Below, in pieces: positions 46,730 through 54,559 of a DNA stretch of 64,000 nt. Numbering within the stretch: the first letter of the stretch is position 1; every line of letters starts with the position of its first letter. This DNA comes from Desulfovibrio subterraneus. Its GTDB lineage: Bacteria > Desulfobacterota > Desulfovibrionia > Desulfovibrionales > Desulfovibrionaceae. The DNA lies in NCBI RefSeq assembly GCF_013340285.1, contig NZ_BLVO01000004.1, positions 372,001-436,000 on the forward strand, read 5' to 3'. The notes under the pieces are model-generated. The model did not search any database. It was not told where the DNA came from and saw only the letters and a list, made by a program, of their open reading frames with translations. The position numbers were made by a program, and so were the translations under genes.

Positions 46730-48136
46730 ATGAAAAGAGTTATCACTCTGATGCTCGCACTTGCCATGGTATTCGGCGCTGTTGCCACCAGCTCCGCTAC
46801 CGATTTCAAGGCAAAGGGCACCTTCCAGATGGGTTACGAATGGACCGACAACGCCAACTTCAACGATTCTGAAGCTGACGGCCAGTCCGAAGACGATTTC
46901 GTTGCAGCACAGCGTTTCCGCACCCAGATCGACATGGTTGCCAGCGAAAACCTTTCCGGTGTTGTATTCTTCGAAATCAACAACGTTTGGGGCCGCGGCT
47001 CCAACACCGCTGGTAGAACCACCGGTGGCCAGATCGGCACTGACGGCGTGAACGTTCAGACCCGTCGTGCTTACATCGACTGGACTGTTCCGAACACCGC
47101 TCTTGACATCCGCATGGGTCTCCAGGGTCTGGCCCTGCCCGGCGCTGTTGCCGGTTCCCCCATCCTGGATAACGACGTAGCCGCTGTTGTTGCTTCCTAC
47201 AAGTTCAACGACATGTTCTCCATGACCGGTTTCTGGGCACGCCCCTACGACACCTCTGCGAACAACGAAGACACCGCAAACGCTCAGGACGAAATGGATA
47301 TGTTCGGCCTGATCGGTGGCATCAAGCTGGACGGCATGGAGTTCACTCCCTATGCTGTGTACAGCGCCATCGGCAAGGACGTTGCTGACGTTGACTTCCA
47401 GTCCCTCTCCGGCGTAGCCGGCGTTGCTGCTGATGACAATGCCCGCGCTTACTGGCTGGGCATGGGCTACAGCCTCGACATGTTCGACCCCATCGTATTC
47501 TCCATGGACGCAGTGTACGGCGCAGTTGACGCTGGCGATGCAAAGACCGGCGACGAAGACGCTCTGGACCGTTCCGGCTGGACCATCATCGGCAAGCTGT
47601 CCTACAAGATGGACATGGTTACCCCCGGCGTTATCGGCTGGTACGCTTCCGGTGAAGACGACGATCTGGACAACGGTTCCGAACGTATGCCTTTCATCGA
47701 CGGCGCCTTCGGCCCCACCTCCTTCGGCTTTGACGGCGCAGCTGTTGGCTTCGCCACCTACGACGTGCTCGGCACCTCTAACGTAGGTACCTGGGCCGCT
47801 GGTCTGCTGCTCGAAGACATCAAGGTTATCGACAGCCTGACCTCTCAGATCCGCGTTGTATACGTACAGGGTACCAACGACGCTGACATCCTCAAGGTTG
47901 CTTCCATTGACCCCGTTGGCGAAGTTTCCGGTGACGGCTACTTCCTGACCGACGAAGACAGCGCTTGGGAAATCAACTTCGACCACAAGTACGACATCTA
48001 TGAGAACCTGGCTCTCTTCGTAGAAATGGGTTACATCAACCTGGACCTCGACGAAGACACCTGGGGCCTCACCGGCAACCAGAAGTACGACGAAGACGCC
48101 TACAAGCTGGGCTTCTACTTCCAGTACACCTTCTAA
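46730..48136 (+). CDS. Outer-membrane homotrimeric porin
   Basis: A 468-residue beta-barrel porin of the type abundant in Desulfovibrio. The signal peptide is about 1-23 (MKRVITLMLALAMVFGAVAT, AxA cleavage). The mature part has alternating hydrophobic strands with acidic loops and ends FYFQYTF, with the terminal Phe needed for BAM assembly. The composition (Asp, Gly, Ala-rich, few Cys) and the highly biased codon use suggest strong expression. It has its own leader and a strong terminator. What passes through the pore is unknown. Confidence 0.9.
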   Translation: MKRVITLMLALAMVFGAVATSSATDFKAKGTFQMGYEWTDNANFNDSEADGQSEDDFVAAQRFRTQIDMVASENLSGVVFFEINNVWGRGSNTAGRTTGGQIGTDGVNVQTRRAYIDWTVPNTALDIRMGLQGLALPGAVAGSPILDNDVAAVVASYKFNDMFSMTGFWARPYDTSANNEDTANAQDEMDMFGLIGGIKLDGMEFTPYAVYSAIGKDVADVDFQSLSGVAGVAADDNARAYWLGMGYSLDMFDPIVFSMDAVYGAVDAGDAKTGDEDALDRSGWTIIGKLSYKMDMVTPGVIGWYASGEDDDLDNGSERMPFIDGAFGPTSFGFDGAAVGFATYDVLGTSNVGTWAAGLLLEDIKVIDSLTSQIRVVYVQGTNDADILKVASIDPVGEVSGDGYFLTDEDSAWEINFDHKYDIYENLALFVEMGYINLDLDEDTWGLTGNQKYDEDAYKLGFYFQYTF

Positions 48137-48180
48137 GGTTTACTGCTAGAACCGTACTTGACAGATCCTGACGCATTGAT

Positions 48181-48213
48181 AGCCGGGGACTTCGGTCCCC
48201 GGCTTATATTTTG
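48181..48213 (+). terminator. Rho-independent terminator of the porin gene
   Basis: A 10-bp perfect stem, AGCCGGGGAC (48181-48190) with 48195-48204, TTCG tetraloop, then TATATTTTG. Confidence 0.92.
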
Positions 48214-48514
48214 CCCTTTGTTCAGATATGACGATGCCTGATGACGCTCATTTGCCCTTCCGCCCCGCTACCCTGGAACCGCACGCAGCTCTCCTCCCCC
48301 CTCCCTCATACAACCGAACTTCCGCACCAGCCGCATCATCCATACTCGACTTTTCCGCCTCCCTCCTATAAGAGAAGGGCGTTCCGATCAGTTCCCACGA
48401 CCTGCCTGCAACCCCGCCGCTTTGCCCTTCTTCTGCGGTAAGGCGAGTCCTCTCGCATCTACACCAAGGACGGCACACTGCGCGCAGCGGTCAGGCGAAA
48501 CATAAGGAGCCGCA
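48214..48514. other. Intergenic region upstream of hisD
   Basis: About 300 bases, C/T-rich on the plus strand. No convincing gene is seen; short frames on both strands are low in protein character. A small hairpin GCGAG-TCCT-CTCGC lies near 48443-48456. It presumably carries the hisD promoter, which I cannot assign. Confidence 0.45.
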
Positions 48515-49819
48515 ATGCCCTGTCGTAGCTTTTCCTATCAGTCCCCCGAGGATGCAGCGCCCATACGCGCCATGCTCTCAGGTCGGGATGATCCCAACAA
48601 CTCCGTAGAACCTGTGGTGCAGGATATTCTCGCCACTGTTCAGAAAGACGGGGACGCGGCCCTCATTGCCTATACACAGAAGTTCGACTGCCCATCTTTC
48701 ACATCTGCGATGCTGCGCGTACCTGCCACAGTGCTCCAAAACGCTTCGCAACAGGTTCCTGCCGAAGACCTTGCCATAATCCTGGAAGCGGCATCCAATA
48801 TCCGCGCCTTCCATGAACGCCAGAAGCAAAATTCGTGGTTCACCACGGCTGAAGACGGCACGGTGCTCGGTCAGATGGTGCGACCGGTTGACCGCGTCGG
48901 CCTGTATGTTCCCGGCGGACAGGGCGGCAATACACCGCTCATCTCCAGCATGCTCATGAACGCGATTCCCGCCCAGGTGGCCGGAGTACCCTCCATAGCC
49001 GTTGTCTCTCCCCCGCGCGAGGACGGCACGCCCAATCCCTACATCCTTGCCGCAGCCCATGCGCTCGGCATTGACGAGGTATACGCCTGTGGCAGCGCAT
49101 GGGCCATTGCCGCCCTTGCATACGGCACCGAAAGCATCGCCCCGGTGGATGTCATCGCCGGTCCCGGCAATATCTTTGTTGCCACGGCCAAGCGCATGCT
49201 CATCGGCAAGGTGGGCATAGACATGATCGCCGGACCGAGTGAAATCCTCATTCTGGCTGACAGCACTGCCCGCCCGGATCAGGTGGCCGCAGATATGTTA
49301 TCACAGGCGGAACATGACACGCTGGCATCCTCAGTTCTCATTACCGACTCGGCAGCTCTGGCCGACGCCGTGAAGGCCGAACTTGTCATACAGACGAAGG
49401 CCCTGCCGCGATGCGATATCGCGCGCAAAGCCCTTGCCGACTGGGGCGCCATTGTCGTTACATACACCATGGACCAGGCAGTGGAACTGTCCAACAGCAT
49501 TGCACCGGAACACCTTGAAGTGATTGTTGCAGACCCGTGGACCATGCTGCCCAAACTGCGCAATGCCGGTGCCATATTCCTTGGTGCCAACTCTCCCGAA
49601 CCGGTGGGGGACTACTTTGCCGGCCCCAACCATGTGCTCCCCACTAACGGAACAGCGCGCTTTTCATCAGCCCTTTCCGTGGAAACGTTTACCAAAAAAT
49701 CAAGCATCATTGCGGCGTCAGCTGCCTTCACACAGGCCAATGCGGCAAAGATAGCCCGCCTTGCCCGTCTTGAAGGACTTGAAGCACACGCTCGCTCTGC
49801 GGAATCCCGCACACGATAA
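48515..49819 (+). CDS. hisD: Histidinol dehydrogenase
   Basis: Last two steps of histidine synthesis: histidinol to histidine with two NAD+ and zinc. It has 434 residues. Family blocks are [55 protein letters not shown], the [10 protein letters not shown] zinc region, LSQAEHD (catalytic Glu/His), and [23 protein letters not shown] precedes the ATG. It leads into purC 19 bases later. The other his genes are not here. Confidence 0.97.
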   Translation: MPCRSFSYQSPEDAAPIRAMLSGRDDPNNSVEPVVQDILATVQKDGDAALIAYTQKFDCPSFTSAMLRVPATVLQNASQQVPAEDLAIILEAASNIRAFHERQKQNSWFTTAEDGTVLGQMVRPVDRVGLYVPGGQGGNTPLISSMLMNAIPAQVAGVPSIAVVSPPREDGTPNPYILAAAHALGIDEVYACGSAWAIAALAYGTESIAPVDVIAGPGNIFVATAKRMLIGKVGIDMIAGPSEILILADSTARPDQVAADMLSQAEHDTLASSVLITDSAALADAVKAELVIQTKALPRCDIARKALADWGAIVVTYTMDQAVELSNSIAPEHLEVIVADPWTMLPKLRNAGAIFLGANSPEPVGDYFAGPNHVLPTNGTARFSSALSVETFTKKSSIIAASAAFTQANAAKIARLARLEGLEAHARSAESRTR

Positions 49820-49838
49820 ATCTTTTCAGGAGAAGACC

Positions 49839-50735
49839 ATGAACGTTGTCACCAAGACCAACATCACTGAGTATCCGCTTGTTTCCCGCGGCAAGGTTCG
49901 CGACATCTACGAAATCGACAAGGACACCCTGCTGCTGGTCACCACGGACCGCATGTCCGCCTTTGACGTGATCATGAACGAACCCATTCCCTACAAGGGC
50001 GTGGTGCTCAACCAGATCACCCTGTTCTGGATGGACATGTTCAAGGACATCCTGCCCAACCACCTCATCGCTTCCGAGGTGAAGGATTTCCCCGAACCGC
50101 TGCACAAATACGCTGCCGATCTCGAAGGCCGTTCCGTGCTGGTGCGCAAGGCAAAGCCCCTGCCCATCGAATGCATCGTGCGCGGCCACATCACCGGCTC
50201 CGGCTGGAAGGATTACCTCAAGACTGGCTCCGTCTGCGGCCATGCTCTGCCTGCCGGACTGCAGGAATCCGAAAAGCTGGGCACCCCGCTCTTCACGCCT
50301 TCCACCAAGGCAGAGCTCGGCGAACACGATGAGAATATCACCGTTGAGCAGGCCATAGGCATGATCGGCGAAGAGCTTGCCCGCAAGGTAGAGGCCGTAT
50401 CCATCGCCATTTTCAGCCAGGGCCGCGAGTTTGCGGAAAGCAAGGGCATCATCATTGCCGACACCAAGTTCGAATTCGGCATGCTCGACGGCGAACTCAT
50501 CCTCATAGACGAAGTGCTTACCCCCGATTCTTCCCGTTTCTGGCCCATGGCCGGTTACACCCCCGGCAAGGGACAGCCCAGCTTCGACAAGCAGTATCTG
50601 CGCGACTGGCTCTCTGCCCAGCCCTGGGACAAGACGCCTCCCCCGCCCGCGTTGCCGGAAAACGTGATTGCGGAAACCAAAAAGAAATATGAGGAAGCAT
50701 ATTCCATTTTGACGGGCAAGGCGCTTCCCTGTTAG
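49839..50735 (+). CDS. purC: Phosphoribosylaminoimidazole-succinocarboxamide synthase
   Basis: SAICAR synthase of purine synthesis, 298 residues. The long proteobacterial/yeast-like form: [69 protein letters not shown] and [14 protein letters not shown]. The start at 49839 has CAGGAGAAGACC upstream; the longer frame begins within hisD and is rejected. Co-directional with hisD, 19 bases apart, linking histidine and purine synthesis through shared AICAR chemistry. Confidence 0.97.
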   Translation: MNVVTKTNITEYPLVSRGKVRDIYEIDKDTLLLVTTDRMSAFDVIMNEPIPYKGVVLNQITLFWMDMFKDILPNHLIASEVKDFPEPLHKYAADLEGRSVLVRKAKPLPIECIVRGHITGSGWKDYLKTGSVCGHALPAGLQESEKLGTPLFTPSTKAELGEHDENITVEQAIGMIGEELARKVEAVSIAIFSQGREFAESKGIIIADTKFEFGMLDGELILIDEVLTPDSSRFWPMAGYTPGKGQPSFDKQYLRDWLSAQPWDKTPPPPALPENVIAETKKKYEEAYSILTGKALPC

Positions 50736-50815
50736 TATTACTCTTGGACCTACAATAAACGTCTCATGCGCGCCACAAGGCAGCGCGGATACCATAAACA
50801 TGAATGGAGAAATAC

Positions 50816-51586
50816 ATGCTGCTTGAAGGGAAAAGAGCCCTCATTTTCGGTGTGGCCAACAACAAGAGCATTGCATACGGCATAGCCAAGGAATTCAAGG
50901 CCCAGGGTGCGCGCCTTGCCTTCAACTATCTTGGTGACGCGCTGCACAAGCGTGTTGAACCTATTTCCGAAGAACTGGGCGGAGACTTCATCTTCCAGTG
51001 TGACGTGACCAGCGACGAAGAAATCGCCGCCGGTGTAGAATACGTCAAAAAGGAATGGGGCGGCGTGGACATCCTTGTCCACTCCATCGGCTTTGCAAAC
51101 CGCGAAGATCTGCAGGGTCGCTTCATTGAAACCTCCCGCGACGGATTCAAGCTTGCACTCGACATTTCTGCCTATTCTCTCACCGCACTGGCAAAAGCCT
51201 ACGAAGACCTGCTGACAGAGAACGCATCCGTGCTTACTCTTTCTTACTACGGTGCGGAAAAGGTCATAACCAACTATAACGTCATGGGTGTAGCCAAGGC
51301 GGCTCTTGAAGCCAGCGTGCGCTATCTGGCTGTTGATCTGGGTGCCAAGGGCGTCCGTATCAACGGCATCAGCGCCGGTCCCATCAAGACCCTTGCAGCA
51401 TCCGGCATTTCCGGGTTCCGCAGCATCCTCAACTACATTGAGGAACAGGCTCCCCTGCGGCGGAACGTCACCATCGAAGATGTGGGCCGCAGTGCCGTGT
51501 ATCTCGCCTCGGATCTTTCTTCCGGCGTTACCGGCGAAATCCACCATGTGGACAGCGGCTACAATGTGATGGGAATCGGACTTTAG
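50816..51586 (+). CDS. fabI: Enoyl-ACP reductase (NADH), FabI type
   Basis: Final reduction step in fatty-acid elongation, 256 residues. The short-chain dehydrogenase fold has a modified nucleotide site (LIFGVANNKSIAYGIAKEF), the LVHSIGFA segment and the FabI active site with Tyr and Lys in LSYYGAEKVITNYNVMGVAK. The C-terminus has SAGPIKTLAASGI and SGVTGEIHHVDSGYNVMG. The ATG at 50816 has GGAGAAATAC directly upstream and is preferred to the ATG at 50804. A 31-codon gene follows. Confidence 0.97.
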   Translation: MLLEGKRALIFGVANNKSIAYGIAKEFKAQGARLAFNYLGDALHKRVEPISEELGGDFIFQCDVTSDEEIAAGVEYVKKEWGGVDILVHSIGFANREDLQGRFIETSRDGFKLALDISAYSLTALAKAYEDLLTENASVLTLSYYGAEKVITNYNVMGVAKAALEASVRYLAVDLGAKGVRINGISAGPIKTLAASGISGFRSILNYIEEQAPLRRNVTIEDVGRSAVYLASDLSSGVTGEIHHVDSGYNVMGIGL

Positions 51587-51610
51587 GCGAGCCTGAAGGA
51601 GAGACCCCCA

Positions 51611-51706
51611 ATGTGGGATTTCATCATCCCCCTCGTGGGATTCGTGATTCTGGCCTTCATCACCATTAAGGTGATGCCCAAGGACTATGTTCCCAAAGGC
51701 GGTTGA
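51611..51706 (+). CDS. Single-pass membrane microprotein, 31 residues
   Basis: ATG at 51611 is preceded by GAAGGAGAGACCCCCA, a strong ribosome binding site. The product is MWDFIIPLVGFVILAFITIK followed by VMPKDYVPKGG. Residues about 4-20 make one membrane helix, with a charged Lys/Asp/Pro C-terminal tail. It lies 24 bases after the fabI stop and is followed by hairpins, so it is the last gene of that transcript. I do not recognise a family. The binding site, hydrophobic helix and position support a real gene. Confidence 0.7.
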   Translation: MWDFIIPLVGFVILAFITIKVMPKDYVPKGG

Positions 51707-51794
51707 ATTCCGCACATCGACGGACGAAAAACTTCGTCCGGATGTGCCTGCGGTGCAGGCCTGCGGAAACAGAAAGGGTGCAACAAGTAGCACA

Positions 51795-51828
51795 CGGGCG
51801 GCACATACGTGCCGCCCGCTTTTTTTGC
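51795..51828 (+). terminator. Rho-independent terminator after the microprotein gene
   Basis: A 10-bp stem, CGGGCGGCAC (51795-51804) with 51809-51818, loop ATAC, then CTTTTTTTG. Just before it, 51713-51748 holds another imperfect hairpin (GGACGAA/TTCGTCC core) without a T tail. Confidence 0.92.
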
Positions 51829-51857
51829 TTGCCAACCCATCGCCCTTTTGCTAGTTA
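51829..51857 (+). promoter_or_regulatory. Promoter of the first tRNA-Ser gene
   Basis: TTGCCA (51829-51834), 17-base spacer, TAGTTA (51852-51857), 15 bases before the tRNA. The second tRNA-Ser copy has the same arrangement, which supports the call. Confidence 0.7.
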
Positions 51858-51872
51858 CTCCCTTCCTGATGC

Positions 51873-51965
51873 GGTGAGGTGTCCGAGTCCGGTCGAAGGA
51901 GCACGATTGGAAATCGTGTGTACCTTAACAGGGTACCGAGAGTTCGAATCTCTCCCTCACCGCCA
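51873..51965 (+). tRNA. tRNA-Ser (GGA), copy 1
   Basis: A 93-base class II tRNA including an encoded CCA. Acceptor GGTGAGG pairs with CCTCACC; the anticodon stem is CACGA/TCGTG with loop TTGGAAA and anticodon GGA (51909-51911); a long variable arm (GTACC/GGTACC) follows, then the T arm GAGAG-TTCGAAT-CTCTC. It reads UCC and UCU. An identical copy lies at 52186-52278. Confidence 0.97.
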
Positions 51966-51993
51966 TCAAATTTTCCCTTCTGCCATGCAGAAC

Positions 51994-52078
51994 GGGAGTC
52001 GGGCGGCGAATGCGCTGCCAACCCGGTCAGGTCTGAAAAGAAGCAGCCGCAACAGTTGCTTTCGGGTGCCCGACTCCC
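51994..52078 (+). ncRNA. ffs: Signal recognition particle RNA (4.5S type)
   Basis: Small bacterial SRP RNA that binds Ffh and FtsY. The domain IV hallmark is GGTCAGGTCTGAAAAGAAGC followed by AGCC (starting at 52025); compared with E. coli the tip has a GAAA tetraloop instead of GGAA. The ends pair perfectly: GGGAGTCGGGC (51994-52004) with GCCCGACTCCC (52068-52078), making one long hairpin. Ends are set by this stem and could differ by a few bases. It lies 28 bases after a tRNA and directly before a terminator, and no separate promoter is evident, so it may be co-transcribed with the tRNA and then processed. Confidence 0.92.
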
Positions 52079-52115
52079 AGAAGGCGCAATCTTCGGATTG
52101 TGCCTTCTTTTTTTG
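52079..52115 (+). terminator. Rho-independent terminator of tRNA-Ser/ffs
   Basis: A 13-bp stem with G-T wobble, AGAAGGCGCAATC (52079-52091) with 52096-52108, TTCG tetraloop, then a run of T to about 52114. Confidence 0.93.
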
Positions 52116-52144
52116 CCCAATTTGCGGTTTTCCGCACTTTTCGC

Positions 52145-52173
52145 TTGCCAAGGCTACAGCCCTTTGCTAGCTA
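52145..52173 (+). promoter_or_regulatory. Promoter of the second tRNA-Ser gene
   Basis: TTGCCA (52145-52150), 17-base spacer, TAGCTA (52168-52173), matching the promoter at 51829-51857 and again closely upstream of the tRNA. Confidence 0.7.
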
Positions 52174-52185
52174 TCACTCCGCGTT

Positions 52186-52278
52186 GGTGAGGTGTCCGAG
52201 TCCGGTCGAAGGAGCACGATTGGAAATCGTGTGTACCTTAACAGGGTACCGAGAGTTCGAATCTCTCCCTCACCGCCA
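52186..52278 (+). tRNA. tRNA-Ser (GGA), copy 2
   Basis: Identical over 93 bases to the copy at 51873-51965, with encoded CCA. It has its own promoter and terminator. The tandem copy and similar upstream bases point to a local duplication, with ffs now only in the first unit. Confidence 0.97.
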
Positions 52279-52288
52279 CCGAAAGTAA

Positions 52289-52327
52289 AAGCGGCGCAAT
52301 CATACGATTGCGCCGCTTCTTTTTTTG
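52289..52327 (+). terminator. Rho-independent terminator of tRNA-Ser copy 2
   Basis: A 13-bp perfect stem, AAGCGGCGCAATC (52289-52301) with 52306-52318, loop ATAC, then CTTTTTTTTG. Confidence 0.93.
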
Positions 52328-52343
52328 CATACTCTGGAACAGG

Positions 52344-53105
52344 CTACCATTCAGGCTCTTTTTCTTCATCCAGCCTGCAGACAACCCAGTTGGTGAATCT
52401 CTTCACGGGGCTGAACACGGCTGCAACAAGCAATCCCACCACAAAGCCGCCAAAGGCGGCACCGCCTGCGGGAATCACTCCCAGCTTGTTGAAGGCGGCA
52501 CCAGTCAGCACGGCGATACCAATGCCAAGGGCCAGATGCCATGCAGCGCGCAGTCCGGTCTCGGCTCCGTCGCGCAGCACGATGAGCAGCCTGACATACA
52601 GCCCGACGGCCAGAACGAAGGATGCAAGCCCCACCACTCCGGCATACGGTCCGGTATACAGGAAGCAGAGCAGCAACGCGCCCGCCACCGCGAACAGCCA
52701 GATGCCGACCTGAATGTTCATGCCGGTTTCGCGGTCAAGGCAGCGCAGAATGAGTGCGAGCAACAGTCCGGAACTCACCAGACACCCCAGTATTACCGCC
52801 CATTTTCCCGGAAGGTGAAACGCCATGTTGGCCATGGCGAATGCCAGCAGCCCCATGAAAGCGCAGCCGGGCATGAAGGTGCCGTTTTCCCTGCGAAACT
52901 CGGTAAACCCGTCCAGCATGACGGCACAGATACATCCGAGCAGCCCCCCGAGACCTATCATGACAAAGGGGACACCGCCGAATATCAAAGCCGCAGCCAG
53001 CAACAGGGCACACACACCCCATTTAAGCCAGAAAGCGCCACCCAGCGCCACCACAGCGCAAAGCGTATCCTGCTTCCAGGCCTTGATTCTGTTCCGTATC
53101 TTCAT
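52344..53105 (-). CDS. Integral membrane protein of unknown function
   Basis: A 253-residue protein with about seven or eight hydrophobic helices (for example WGVCALLLAAALIFGGVPFV and GCLVSSGLLLALILR), a short basic N-terminus and a charged C-terminus (RLDEEKEPEW). I do not recognise the family; no transporter or enzyme motif is seen. AGGAGTTGAT precedes the ATG at 53105. It is separated from the PilZ gene upstream by a terminator, so it is a single-gene unit, convergent with the tRNA-Ser. Confidence 0.75.
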   Translation of the reverse strand: MKIRNRIKAWKQDTLCAVVALGGAFWLKWGVCALLLAAALIFGGVPFVMIGLGGLLGCICAVMLDGFTEFRRENGTFMPGCAFMGLLAFAMANMAFHLPGKWAVILGCLVSSGLLLALILRCLDRETGMNIQVGIWLFAVAGALLLCFLYTGPYAGVVGLASFVLAVGLYVRLLIVLRDGAETGLRAAWHLALGIGIAVLTGAAFNKLGVIPAGGAAFGGFVVGLLVAAVFSPVKRFTNWVVCRLDEEKEPEW

Positions 53106-53214
53106 ATCAACTCCTGTCTTCCTCTCTTGCCTGCAACTATGCACGCCGGGCAGAGGTAGCACATAACGCCCAGAGATGAAAGTGTACCGCGCCGCCGAAG
53201 GCTGCGGCCGGCCG

Positions 53215-53252
53215 ACAACAAAAGCCCCCGGCGCATACGCCGGGGGCTTTTT
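53215..53252. terminator. Rho-independent terminator of the TPR-PilZ genes
   Basis: A 12-bp perfect stem, AAGCCCCCGGCG (53222-53233) with 53238-53249, loop CATA. The minus strand is followed by TTTTGTTG and suits the PilZ gene ending at 53268. Confidence 0.88.
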
Positions 53253-53267
53253 GAAAATTCAGAGTGC

Positions 53268-53603
53268 CTACAGGCAGGCTTCCGAAAGAAGCTTCTCAAG
53301 AAGCTGCTGGTCAATCTCCATGCCATTGGCGAAACGGATGCCGAAAACACCATCCCGTATCCAGGCCACCTGCGCTTTCGCCTCGGTGATGACTCCTTCC
53401 AGTTGAAGCGGGGGGTCGAGTATGACAATCTCATCCCCCACGGCCACGCCGACAGAAAGCTCGCCGGGAGGCAGAGCCACCTGCGCCCCCTGCAGACTCA
53501 CGTCGCGCAGCAGGCAATAGAGCTCAAGGCCGTCCTTGAGCAGCAAGGTGGCAAAAATCGGACAATCAAGCGGAACACGCGGCTCTCTACGTCGCTCTGC
53601 CAT
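53268..53603 (-). CDS. PilZ-domain protein
   Basis: A 111-residue single PilZ domain, a c-di-GMP receptor fold. The binding signature is present: RRREPR at residues 4-9 (RxxxR type), then LLRDVSLQGAQVALP (D-x-S-x-x-G) about 31-45, and the strand GVFGIRFANG later. AGGAGAGTGT precedes the ATG. It follows the TPR gene by 15 bases and ends at a terminator. Which process it controls is unknown. Confidence 0.85.
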   Translation of the reverse strand: MAERRREPRVPLDCPIFATLLLKDGLELYCLLRDVSLQGAQVALPPGELSVGVAVGDEIVILDPPLQLEGVITEAKAQVAWIRDGVFGIRFANGMEIDQQLLEKLLSEACL

Positions 53604-53618
53604 ACACTCTCCTAAAAA

Positions 53619-54326
53619 CTACCCTTTGCCCGAAGCATCAAGATACCGCAAAAAGCGCCGTGCCATCTCCAGTTCGGGATTGATCTCCAAAGCCCTGAAC
53701 AGCTGGTTCCGGGCTTCATCCAGTTGCCCCATCTCGAAATAGACTCTCGCAAGGTTGAACATGATGTGGTCGTTGTATCCGTCAATTTCCAGCGCCTTGG
53801 AATAATAGCTCACGGCCTTGTCGAACATGCGCTGCTTGCGCAGATCAATGGCCGCCCCCGTGAGAACGCGCTGATATTCGAGAACAACGTTGCCCGTCTG
53901 CCGCATGGCATCAAGCATGGCCCGCACGGAAAAGAGATCGGTATCGGAAAGCGCCACATCAGGGCGGGAGTGAAGAAACCCCATCAGCCCCCTGAGCAGC
54001 ATGCTCTCCTCGCGTGACAGCGAAGGTACCTCCTTTGCCGCCGTTGCTCCGTTCACCTTGTCCCTCAGCGAATTGACCACACTGCGCATATGCTCGTCAT
54101 ATTTATCCGGCACAAGCACATAGTCGGAGAGAAAAACATCCCTGTCGATCGTCTGCACGAAACCGGAAGGCAGGTTGGCATCATTGAGCGGCTGGCAGGC
54201 GATTTCCCCCCCGGGAACCTGTGCCACAAACCATGATATGCGCAACTCTTGCGTCTGACGGGTAGTTCCCGTTCCGACATCATCAGCCTTTCGGGTTTCA
54301 TATATTCCCAAAACTATCGGGATCAT
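53619..54326 (-). CDS. Tetratricopeptide-repeat protein
   Basis: A 235-residue soluble protein. The N-terminal half is not recognised (about 1-130). The C-terminal part has TPR motifs: DKAVSYYSKALEIDGYNDHI and LARVYFEMGQLDEARNQLFR followed by ALEINPE. TPRs mediate protein contacts. The start ATG has no strong SD. It is upstream of the PilZ gene in one unit and diverges from the GAF/kinase-like gene, with a 230-base gap. Confidence 0.8.
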   Translation of the reverse strand: MIPIVLGIYETRKADDVGTGTTRQTQELRISWFVAQVPGGEIACQPLNDANLPSGFVQTIDRDVFLSDYVLVPDKYDEHMRSVVNSLRDKVNGATAAKEVPSLSREESMLLRGLMGFLHSRPDVALSDTDLFSVRAMLDAMRQTGNVVLEYQRVLTGAAIDLRKQRMFDKAVSYYSKALEIDGYNDHIMFNLARVYFEMGQLDEARNQLFRALEINPELEMARRFLRYLDASGKG

Positions 54327-54559
54327 CTACACCCCTTGTCTGCCCATAGGTTTCACAGTGGCAACGCTATGGCCCCCCCACTGCTATCTTTTTTATCTAA
54401 ACCTGCAAATACGGGGCTTGTCAAATTCTTAGGGTCTTTCCCGCTTCCTTTCCAACATATCCTTGGCGGAAATGGAAGAATGTGAAATAGTAATAGTAAG
54501 AAGCGGGGACTGTCGCCCGCATTTCACAGACGAATCGCAGCATGTATACGAGAAGCAGC

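Noticed and set aside
46691-47986. 431-codon open frame antisense to the porin
   Set aside because: The plus strand has a signal peptide, a terminal Phe, an SD and a terminator; the minus frame is a by-product of codon bias.
48248-48478. 76-codon minus-strand frame before hisD
   Set aside because: Arg/Gly-rich chance composition, no SD, and no neighbour context.
51873-52278. Twin tRNA-Ser genes as attachment sites of an integrated element
   Set aside because: Both copies are full length with own promoters and terminators, and only the SRP RNA lies between them. No integrase or phage gene is near.
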